Below, piece after piece: positions 1 to 6,387 of a stretch of DNA of 15,323 nucleotides (within the stretch, counting starts at the first letter, position 1; every line of letters begins with the position of its first letter). The DNA comes from Bacteroidales bacterium (GTDB lineage Bacteria; Bacteroidota; Bacteroidia; Bacteroidales; Paludibacteraceae). The position numbers and the translations under genes were made by a program. The notes beneath the pieces were generated by a model. The model was not told the DNA's origin. It did no database searches and saw nothing but the letters and a program-made list of their open reading frames with translations. Where the stretch lies: positions 1 through 15,323 of the forward strand of contig CAAFYY010000004.1 in assembly GCA_900767385.1 (NCBI GenBank). The letters are read 5' to 3'.

Positions 1-2
1 AG

Positions 3-155
3 AACGTATATTTGAGAGGATTTGGTAGCTTCATCCGCAAAGAACGCGCAGAGAAAACAGCTCGTAACATCTCAAAAAATGTAACAATCAAAATCCCTAA
101 ACACAACATTCCTGCCTTCAAACCATCTAAGGAATTTGTTGCTAAGGTAAAATAA
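3..155 (+). CDS. HU/IHF family DNA-binding protein, C-terminal part (5' end outside window)
   Basis: The open frame enters from the left edge and ends with TAA at 153-155, giving the last 50 residues of a histone-like protein. The visible part has the family hallmarks: the turn motif VYLRGFGSF at the base of the DNA-binding arm, then KTARN, then IPAFKPSKEF near the C-terminus. HU/IHF proteins are about 90-100 residues, so roughly 40 N-terminal residues are missing. They bind and bend DNA as dimers in the nucleoid. The arm normally carries RNP; here it reads ARNIS, with Ile where the DNA-intercalating proline usually sits, which I recall from Bacteroides homologues. Whether this is HU or an IHF subunit cannot be told from the fragment. 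The gene lies 34 bp before the small basic protein on the same strand, so the two are probably co-transcribed. Confidence 0.93.
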   Translation, partial: NVYLRGFGSFIRKERAEKTARNISKNVTIKIPKHNIPAFKPSKEFVAKVK

Positions 156-189
156 TAGAAGTGTAATTAGTTTTTAAATCATAACTATT

Positions 190-282
190 ATGCCAAACGG
201 AAAGAAACATAAGCGTCATAAAATGTCGACGCACAAACGTAAAAAAAGACTGAGAAAGGACAGACATAAGAAGAAAAAATAA
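190..282 (+). CDS. Tiny basic ribosomal-type protein (mS38/AURKAIP1/COX24-like), 30 aa
   Basis: An ATG at 190 opens a 30-codon frame that starts MPNGKKHKRHKMSTHKRKK and ends in a run of four lysines before TAA. About two thirds of the residues are Lys, Arg or His, and there are no acidic residues except one Asp. This matches the short Bacteroidota proteins I know as AURKAIP1/COX24 domain proteins, which resemble the C-terminal tail of mitochondrial small-subunit protein mS38 and are thought to sit on rRNA. A position between a HU/IHF gene and RNase G is, as I recall, common in Bacteroidales, which supports it being real despite its length. No Shine-Dalgarno sequence is visible. It is followed by a strong terminator-type hairpin. 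The exact ribosomal role in this phylum is inferred from the family. Confidence 0.85.
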   Translation: MPNGKKHKRHKMSTHKRKKRLRKDRHKKKK

Positions 283-316
283 TCTTCTTTTTCTTTAGAA
301 AGGTCTTAACAAAGAT

Positions 317-360
317 AAAAAACAAATTTATGGTTCTTCGGAGTCGTAAATTTGTTTTTT
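317..360 (+). terminator. Strong Rho-independent terminator or attenuator, 20-bp stem with UUCG loop
   Basis: Positions 317-336 pair fully with 341-360, allowing three G-T wobbles, around a TTCG loop at 337-340 closed by C-G. The cUUCGg form is an exceptionally stable tetraloop. Seven T residues at 355-361 complete a classic terminator for the HU/mS38-like transcript. The 3' arm also contains TAAATTTG (347-354), which fits the TAnnTTTG -7 promoter box, though without a convincing -33 box. Because RNase G starts 75 bp downstream, the hairpin may also act as an attenuator or processing site. Confidence 0.85.
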
Positions 361-435
361 TCTTACGTCTCGTTACTTAGTCCGACAACAGGACTGGGAA
401 TGAGTCTTTTCCATAAAACCCTAAAACTATAACAG

Positions 436-1998
436 ATGAACAAAGAGTTAGCAATTGATGTCAAAGTAGATCATGTTGACATTGCGATGCTGGAAGACAA
501 GCAACTGGTGGAGTTCCATGAGGAGAGTCTGAAACAAACATTCGCAGTCGGCAATATCTATTTAGGCCGAGTCAAGAAACTCATGGCCGGATTGAATGCT
601 GCCTTTGTTGATGTCGGATGCGACAAAGAGGCTTTCTTGCACTACAATGACCTTGGCGCTCAGTTTATGACAATAAACCATTATGTGCAGCAAATCCTTA
701 ATGACAGACGCCACGAGCCACAATACAAACATTTCCCTGACTTGGAAAAAGAGGGCTCGATTCAGAACGTTTTGACTGTCGGCCAACTGATTCTCGTTCA
801 GGTGATGAAGGAACCAATCTCAACAAAGGGTCCGCGATTGACCGCTGAGATTTCCATTGCTGGTCGCAATATGGTGCTTCTGCCACTCTCGGAAAATAAA
901 ACCTCTCTATCGCAAAAGATTAAAGGCGCAGAAGAACGCTCTCGTCTGCGACAGCTGGTTAACAGCATCAAACCCCAAAACTGCACTGTGATTGTGCGTA
1001 CCGTGGCCGACGGAAAATTTGTTGCAGAACTTGACGCAGACATGACAATGCTGCAACATCGTTGGGAAGACGTAATCACAGGCATTAGAAATTCAAAAGG
1101 TATAACTTTAGTTCTTGAAGAACTAAATAGAAGCATGGCGACGCTTCGAGACCTCTTTGACCCTGAGTTTGAGGCAATCTATGTCAATGATAAGGACGCC
1201 TATGAAGAACTGACCCGTTACGTAAAATCGATAGCACCAGATAAAGTGGATGTCGTCAAGTATTATAACGACGACCTGCCGATTTTCGACCACTTTGCTA
1301 TTACGAAACAAGTCAAGTCTCTTTTTGGAAGGATTGTCTCAATTAAACGAGGAGCCTATCTCATCATGGACCAGACAGAGGCCATGTTTGTGATAGACGT
1401 AAATAGTGGAACGCGAACCAAAGCGTCGCAGGGACAAGAGGAGAACGCTCTCGAAGTGAATATCATGGCTGCACAAGAGATAGCCCGTCAGTTGAGGCTG
1501 AGGGATATAGGTGGTATCATCATCATTGATTTCATTGATATGGACGTGAAGGCCAACAACCAGAAACTGTTTGATGTGATGAATCAATGCATGAAGAGCG
1601 ATAGAGCAAGGCATACCATCCTGCCTCTTACAAAATTCGGTTTGATGCAAATCACCCGTCAGCGAGTTCGCCCAGCAACTACCGTCAACACTCAGGAAAC
1701 ATGTCCTACCTGTTTCGGTACTGGCAAGGCGCAACCTTCAATCCTCTTCACCGACCAACTTGAAGAAAAGATTGACCTCCTCGTCAATCAAAAAGAGATA
1801 AAAGACTTCACACTGTGTGTTCATCCTTTTGTTGAGGCTTACCTTACCAAAGGGCTGTGGTCTATTAGAAGAAAATGGCAGTTCAAATACTCGAGAAAAA
1901 TAGACTTGCTTGCTATGCAGGAGCTTGGTTTTCTCCAATATAAGTTTGTGGACCGTCAAGGTGAAGAAATTCCTACTTCAATAAAGGAAGAAGATTAA
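436..1998 (+). CDS. rng: Ribonuclease G (Rne/Rng family endoribonuclease)
   Basis: This 520-residue protein is a single-strand-specific endoribonuclease of the RNase E/G family, acting in rRNA maturation and mRNA decay in the cytoplasm. Domains in order are an N-terminal region with an embedded S1 RNA-binding domain (about 35-150), an RNase H-like and 5'-sensor region, and a DNase I-like catalytic core. The two metal-binding aspartates are visible: Asp321 in FVIDVNSG and Asp365 in IIIDFID, spaced as in the family. The zinc-link is CPTC (Cys423/Cys426), which joins subunits in the dimer. The length, and the lack of a long disordered tail, fit RNase G rather than RNase E. The ATG at 436 has no Shine-Dalgarno, as usual for this phylum. 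The leader (361-435) holds a short inverted repeat, AGTCC/GGACT at 379-395. Transcription ends at the hairpin near 2019-2050. Confidence 0.97.
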   Translation: MNKELAIDVKVDHVDIAMLEDKQLVEFHEESLKQTFAVGNIYLGRVKKLMAGLNAAFVDVGCDKEAFLHYNDLGAQFMTINHYVQQILNDRRHEPQYKHFPDLEKEGSIQNVLTVGQLILVQVMKEPISTKGPRLTAEISIAGRNMVLLPLSENKTSLSQKIKGAEERSRLRQLVNSIKPQNCTVIVRTVADGKFVAELDADMTMLQHRWEDVITGIRNSKGITLVLEELNRSMATLRDLFDPEFEAIYVNDKDAYEELTRYVKSIAPDKVDVVKYYNDDLPIFDHFAITKQVKSLFGRIVSIKRGAYLIMDQTEAMFVIDVNSGTRTKASQGQEENALEVNIMAAQEIARQLRLRDIGGIIIIDFIDMDVKANNQKLFDVMNQCMKSDRARHTILPLTKFGLMQITRQRVRPATTVNTQETCPTCFGTGKAQPSILFTDQLEEKIDLLVNQKEIKDFTLCVHPFVEAYLTKGLWSIRRKWQFKYSRKIDLLAMQELGFLQYKFVDRQGEEIPTSIKEED

Positions 1999-2018
1999 AA
2001 CAACAATCTCTCATAAAG

Positions 2019-2050
2019 AAAAGGTAGTCAATGATTTTTGACTACCTTTT
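2019..2050. terminator. Bidirectional terminator between convergent rng and NUDIX-regulator genes
   Basis: GGTAGTCAA at 2023-2031 pairs with TTGACTACC at 2038-2046 around a 6-nt loop, and four more A-T pairs extend the stem outward. A T run (2047-2052) follows on the plus strand and an A-rich run (2013-2022) precedes it, so the hairpin can stop transcripts from both sides. It sits 20 bp after the RNase G stop and 11 bp after the end of the leftward gene. Confidence 0.88.
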
Positions 2051-2061
2051 TTCTTTGTCTG

Positions 2062-2760
2062 TTAGAACTCAAACTTGCTGCCACTGGAATCTTTTTTGAG
2101 CGCCAGATATCCTTTGGCGTTGAAAGAGTAAAAACTGTGGGCTTTGGAGGAATCGAATTCTGGTCTTTTTGATTTTTTCAGCGTTCCGCTCTGAATGATT
2201 TTCTTGGAAAAATTTCTTTTGTCAAATTTTTTATTCAGAATCAGCTCATAGATTTTCTGGAGTTCCGGAATGGTAAAGATTTTTTTTGCAAGATAGAACG
2301 CGATAGGCTCGAAATAGAGTCTTTGCCTGAGCTCTTCCAATGCTTCTTGGACGATTGTATCCTGGCCAAAGCCTATTGGTGGCAAGTGGTAGACCGACCA
2401 CCACTTGCCGTTCTGTTCATTTTGAATCCCAAGTATGTTGGCGTCTTCAAAACGTACGCCAGAGGTATAGGCGATAGACACGACGCTTTCGTTGGATGTG
2501 TTCCTTTGGTAGGTATAAGTCTTGAACTGTCTGTTAAAGGAAGGTTTGCTTCCGATAAGTTTACGAGCAAATTTCTCGGCAGACTCATCGCTGGTCCCCT
2601 CGACCCAGCTACTCGTAGGTAGCATCCATAATTCCTTGAGAGAATCGTCTTTGACTTGGACCAGCAACACATTAAGTTGTTCACCATCAAATGTAAAGAC
2701 GATGTTGTTGATACAGATTTCGATTCTGGTGTTGGTGCCGACTTCTGGCTTGTTGCTCAT
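2062..2760 (-). CDS. NUDIX-fold/winged-helix protein, probable NrtR-type regulator
   Basis: This 232-residue protein has a NUDIX-like N-terminal half (about 10-145) that begins with the typical strand IVFTFDGEQLNVLLV. It is followed by a winged-helix region (about 150-225) with the signature ELQKIYELILNKKFDKRNFSKKI, shown here only by its ends FTIPELQKIYE and KRNFSKKI. That layout is known from NrtR and related sugar- or NAD-metabolism regulators. The NUDIX box does not fit a working hydrolase: where the family has REXXEE, the sequence reads ESAEKFARKLIG (59-70), so metal-binding glutamates are missing. I infer a ligand-sensing transcription factor, not an enzyme; the ligand is unknown. The ATG at 2760 lies 12 bp after the glycosyltransferase stop, making this the last gene of the recQ operon. 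A terminator follows 11 bp downstream. Confidence 0.8.
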   Translation of the reverse strand: MSNKPEVGTNTRIEICINNIVFTFDGEQLNVLLVQVKDDSLKELWMLPTSSWVEGTSDESAEKFARKLIGSKPSFNRQFKTYTYQRNTSNESVVSIAYTSGVRFEDANILGIQNEQNGKWWSVYHLPPIGFGQDTIVQEALEELRQRLYFEPIAFYLAKKIFTIPELQKIYELILNKKFDKRNFSKKIIQSGTLKKSKRPEFDSSKAHSFYSFNAKGYLALKKDSSGSKFEF

Positions 2761-2772
2761 AGTACAAGGATA

Positions 2773-3747
2773 TTATTTTAACAGGGCAACGATAAACTTG
2801 CGGAACTGCTTGGCAAGGAATCCTTTCGTTGAGGCGGGAACAAAGGGGAGCATCTCTTTTGTAAGAGGGTGATTTTTGATCGCGCGTCTGGTTCTTGTTG
2901 TGTTGAAAGGTGTGCTTACCAATGTGTTGGCCATTAGGAGAACCACTTGTAATCCTCCGCCTTCAAGAAAAAATGGGGCGTAAGAATCGTAAAGATGGTG
3001 CTTTACAAGAACTGATTTGGCTCTCTCCAAACCATTCAGTCTCTTTGAGATATTGAGGTATGACCGACTGCTGCCTTCGTTTTGGTCGTGGTTGATATGG
3101 TGATACAAAACTTTATCTATCAGCGCAATATTGTTTGTGCAAACAACAGCCTCCAATTGAAACAACTGGTCTTCAGGCGTAATTTCCTTCGTGTCAACAA
3201 ATTGGAGTTGGTGGTTGACTATGAATTCCCTTTTGTAGAAATTGCCGATTACCAGATTAAAGAGTGAGTTGTTTCTGCCGTGTCTTGCTCCCTTTGACAA
3301 TAAGTCTGTTAGGATATATTCTTTTGTGTGGACAAAGGCTTCCGATGGGAAATGTGAGACATTGGTCTCGTCGTGTTCTAAGGTTGTGTGAGGGATATTT
3401 ATCAGGATGTCTGCCTTGTTCTTTTCTGCCGCTTCAACCATCTCTTGCAGCCAGTTGGGTTCTTGGATATCGTCGTGATCAGAAAAAGTAATGTAAGTGC
3501 CTTGAGCAAGTTCGATTGCTCTGTTGCGACTCATCCCGATATGAAGATTTTGTGCGTTTCTCCATACCTTAAACCGGTTGTCCGCCAATGCCAATTCGTC
3601 AACAACCCTTCCTGAACCATCCGTGGAACAATCATCCACTACGATAACTTCAAAATCCTTGAAGCTTTGATTCTGAATAGATTGCAGACAATCATGCAGG
3701 TGTTCTCCTGCATTGTGTAGAGGGATTATGATGCTGACCTTGGGCAT
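2773..3747 (-). CDS. Family 2 glycosyltransferase (GT-A fold)
   Basis: The 324-residue product opens with VSIIIPLHNAGEHLHDCLQS, the standard GT2 nucleotide-sugar binding start, followed by FEVIVVDDCSTDGS. Further on, TYITFSDHDDIQEPNWLQ supplies the DXD-like metal and nucleotide-sugar site (Asp-His-Asp). The enzyme should transfer a sugar from an activated donor to an acceptor in cell-surface glycan synthesis, on the cytoplasmic side. The donor and acceptor cannot be read from the sequence. No membrane segment is evident; the basic C-terminal end (FRKFIVALLK) may help peripheral binding. Its ATG directly abuts the stop codon of the OmpA-family gene, with no bases between, which implies translational coupling. 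It is not surrounded by a polysaccharide locus, so its target may be linked to the envelope genes beside it. Confidence 0.9.
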   Translation of the reverse strand: MPKVSIIIPLHNAGEHLHDCLQSIQNQSFKDFEVIVVDDCSTDGSGRVVDELALADNRFKVWRNAQNLHIGMSRNRAIELAQGTYITFSDHDDIQEPNWLQEMVEAAEKNKADILINIPHTTLEHDETNVSHFPSEAFVHTKEYILTDLLSKGARHGRNNSLFNLVIGNFYKREFIVNHQLQFVDTKEITPEDQLFQLEAVVCTNNIALIDKVLYHHINHDQNEGSSRSYLNISKRLNGLERAKSVLVKHHLYDSYAPFFLEGGGLQVVLLMANTLVSTPFNTTRTRRAIKNHPLTKEMLPFVPASTKGFLAKQFRKFIVALLK

Positions 3748-5640
3748 CTATTTCCTGAAATTCTGTTGAATGTGAATCTCAACGCGTCTGTTGTGGGCTC
3801 TGCCTTCTTCGGTGTCGTTAGTGTCAATCGGCTGACGACTTCCTTTGCCTTCTGTTGTAATTCTATTCTCGGCAATGCCTAATCTGATTAATGCCTCTTT
3901 AAGGGCTTCGGCGCGATCTTTACTCAATTGGTCGTTGATGGTTGCGGAGCCTGTATTGTCTGTATGACCAACGATTTGGATTGTCACTCCTTTATTCTGT
4001 TCAAGGAACTGTTGGAGGTAGTGTATATCGTTGTAGGAGCGGCTTTCAATCACTGCAGAGTTGGTCGCAAAGTAAAGGTTGTTCATGATGATACTCTTGC
4101 CTTCCCTTGCTGGTTGAAGTGCAATCACCACAGAATCCTTATCTTCTGTTATTCTGTTAGTATAGAATAAATAACCTTTTTTTCTGGCATCAATGCCAAA
4201 CTCGCCCGACTTAGGGAGGAAGGCAGTGAATGTGCCGTCGGACTTGTCGGACAGCGATTCGAAAATCTTGGTCTTGCCGTCGTTGGCAAAAATTTCAATG
4301 AATGCTGAAAGTGGCTGGCTGGTCTCTTCGTCGATGATTGTTCCATAAATGAAACGCATCTCTTCAGGCTGGGCTTTCTCGGGCATGTCAATCTCGTAGA
4401 TATCGTAATCCTTGCCATCTTTCTTGATCCTGTTTGAAGCGAAATAGGCTTTCTTGCCGGATGCCACCACGACAAAACTCATCTCGTCGCCTGAGGTGTT
4501 GATAGGATAGCCGAGGTTCTGAGGTTTGCTCCACTGTCCGTTTTCGCGAACTGAGAAAAAGATGTCGTTTTGCCCCAGACCATCATGGCCTTTAGAGGCA
4601 AAATAAAGGGTCTTGTTGTCGGCGTGGATAAAAGGAGCGTATTCGTCGCTGTTTGTGTTGACTGGTTTGCCCAGTGACCTTGGATTCTTGAAAGTCAGTA
4701 GTCCGTTTTCGCCAATCACGACATCGCAATGCCAGATGTCGGACTGCCCATCTCTGTTCGTTACGTAGAACAACTCATTTCCGGCAGGGGAGAGCACCGG
4801 ATTTGACTCCCAGTAGGTTGTGTTGAGTGGTTGCCCTGGATTGATAGGGAGGCTCCATGAGTCGCCGTTGCGGATAGAGTAGTAGATGTCGCATCCTCCA
4901 TCGCTTTCTTTGCGGTCGCATGCCACATAGAACATATAGCGCCCGTCTGCTGAAAAACTTTGTGAGCCCTCATTGCCATCCGTATTCAATGCTTTGAGCG
5001 GCTTGCTCTTCTGCCAGACGCTGTCTTTGAGAGTGCTCCAATACAGGTCTTCTTGTGCATGACCGCGAAGTCTTCTGTCGGCCACTGTGGTTGAGATGGT
5101 CGAGCCGTCTGCTGTAATGCTCGGGAAATAGTCGTCCATCTCGGTATTGACTGCTGTCAGGTTGATGGGATTGAAGGGGACGGGATTCTGTATGAGAGCC
5201 AATGCGGATTCGCATTTCTTGCTGATAACCTTTCTCAGTTTTTCGTATTCGTTGCCTTCAATATTATCTAATACCGACTTTGCTTGTGAGAAATCACTCT
5301 TCATCATCAAAGTCTCGGCAATCAGAATCTGAGTGTTGGTGCGTTGTGGCATCCCTTCGTTGTCGGCCGAGCGGAGCACCTCTATGGCTTTTTCCAACGA
5401 ATCGCGGCTGATCCAAACCTTGGCTGCCTCCCAATAGACCTCCACAAATTTACTGTCTTTTTGTTGGGCTTTTTGCAGTAAAACCAACTTGGTTTGTGGG
5501 TCAATACCTACGGCCTTTGCTTGCTGCATCAACTGTATTGCTTTCTTGTTTTTGGTGTGAAAACTGGAAGTGTTGGCAGATGTTTGTGCCGATATTGTCA
5601 TAGTTATGACAGTCAGCGCGGCAAGAAGTAAGTGTTTCAT
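3748..5640 (-). CDS. OmpA-family envelope scaffold with TPR, PD40 propeller and CRD domains (PorE-like)
   Basis: This 630-residue protein starts with a signal peptide (MKHLLLAALTVITMTISAQT). Next come a TPR-like helical region (about 25-150), WD40/PD40 propeller repeats (about 160-420, with blades such as SADGRYMFYVACD, SPAGNELFYVTNRDG and FASNRIKKDGKDYDIYEID), a carboxypeptidase-regulatory-like domain (about 430-510, from YGTIIDEETSQPL) and a C-terminal OmpA domain (about 515-625). The OmpA part keeps the peptidoglycan-binding features VGHTDNTGSA, LSKDRAEAL and NRRVEIHI. This domain order is that of PorE (PG1058) of the Porphyromonas type IX secretion system, which ties the machinery to peptidoglycan. 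Unlike PorE, there is no lipobox cysteine, so it is probably released to the periplasm by signal peptidase I. No other T9SS gene is in view, so a T9SS role is a hypothesis only. Confidence 0.92.
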   Translation of the reverse strand: MKHLLLAALTVITMTISAQTSANTSSFHTKNKKAIQLMQQAKAVGIDPQTKLVLLQKAQQKDSKFVEVYWEAAKVWISRDSLEKAIEVLRSADNEGMPQRTNTQILIAETLMMKSDFSQAKSVLDNIEGNEYEKLRKVISKKCESALALIQNPVPFNPINLTAVNTEMDDYFPSITADGSTISTTVADRRLRGHAQEDLYWSTLKDSVWQKSKPLKALNTDGNEGSQSFSADGRYMFYVACDRKESDGGCDIYYSIRNGDSWSLPINPGQPLNTTYWESNPVLSPAGNELFYVTNRDGQSDIWHCDVVIGENGLLTFKNPRSLGKPVNTNSDEYAPFIHADNKTLYFASKGHDGLGQNDIFFSVRENGQWSKPQNLGYPINTSGDEMSFVVVASGKKAYFASNRIKKDGKDYDIYEIDMPEKAQPEEMRFIYGTIIDEETSQPLSAFIEIFANDGKTKIFESLSDKSDGTFTAFLPKSGEFGIDARKKGYLFYTNRITEDKDSVVIALQPAREGKSIIMNNLYFATNSAVIESRSYNDIHYLQQFLEQNKGVTIQIVGHTDNTGSATINDQLSKDRAEALKEALIRLGIAENRITTEGKGSRQPIDTNDTEEGRAHNRRVEIHIQQNFRK

Positions 5641-5655
5641 TTTTAGAAAGGTGTG

Positions 5656-6381
5656 CTACAGGGCACTGTTGATGGTGTTCCATACTTCGCTGGAGAAGTT
5701 CTGGAGGTTCTCGTGGCTCAGCTCTGTAGTGTCAATAGGTTTGTGGATTGTTACCTCTATTTTTCCTGGGTGGATGAGGAATGAGTTTGGACTCATTACC
5801 TCATAAGCTCCTTTGATAGTGATGGGGACAATCGGTAAATGGAGATCGCATGCGATGAAAAAGGCGCCACGTTTGAACTTCTGCAATTTGCCTGTGCGTG
5901 TGCGGTGTCCTTCTGGAAACATCACGATTGATGCGCCGTGTTTGAGTTTTTGCTCAGCTTCGACCATGCTCTTGTTTGATTTCATCGGATGCTCTCTGTC
6001 AATGAAGATATGACCGGCAGCTTCACATGCGGCTCCAACGAAAGGAATCTTGCGAAGTTCCTGTTTCATAATCCATTTGAAACGGCTGTTGAGCCATCCG
6101 TAAATCACGAAAACATCATAGATGCTCTGGTGGTTGCAGAGAAAGATATAAGAATCGTTGCTCCTGTAGTTCTCCTGTCCTTTGATTTCAACTCTGACTA
6201 AAGAGAGTAGGCAGATAACCCTTGCCCAGATGAGGCCAGGATAATAGGTCCAACGTCTGTCGCCAGCAAAACAAAGAATGATGATGGTAACGATGGCGGC
6301 TATGATTGTTGTAGCAATGATGATGGGCAGAGCTACAGCAATAAAATAGATAATGTACAATATATATATAATAGTGTTCAT
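5656..6381 (-). CDS. plsC: 1-acyl-sn-glycerol-3-phosphate acyltransferase (PlsC/LPLAT family)
   Basis: This 241-residue membrane-bound enzyme would add the second acyl chain to lysophosphatidic acid, giving phosphatidic acid for phospholipid synthesis. A long hydrophobic N-terminus (about 3-40) forms one or two membrane segments. The LPLAT motifs appear in order: the catalytic H-X4-D as NHQSIYD (His84, Asp89), GHIFIDRE (motif II, 123-130), FPEGHRTR (motif III, 155-162) and VPITIKGAY (motif IV). Motif III has His where most homologues have Thr (FPEGTRSR). The ATG at 6381 lies 6 bp after the recQ stop, and the OmpA-family gene follows after 15 bp. An (AT)5 run sits within the first codons. Another LPLAT, such as an ornithine-lipid or lipid A acyltransferase, is possible, but all motifs fit PlsC. 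Confidence 0.9.
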   Translation of the reverse strand: MNTIIYILYIIYFIAVALPIIIATTIIAAIVTIIILCFAGDRRWTYYPGLIWARVICLLSLVRVEIKGQENYRSNDSYIFLCNHQSIYDVFVIYGWLNSRFKWIMKQELRKIPFVGAACEAAGHIFIDREHPMKSNKSMVEAEQKLKHGASIVMFPEGHRTRTGKLQKFKRGAFFIACDLHLPIVPITIKGAYEVMSPNSFLIHPGKIEVTIHKPIDTTELSHENLQNFSSEVWNTINSAL

Positions 6382-6387
6382 ATCTTA

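Noticed and set aside
2323..2622. 99-codon plus-strand open frame within the NUDIX-regulator gene
   Set aside because: It is antisense to the recognised regulator and carries no family motif.
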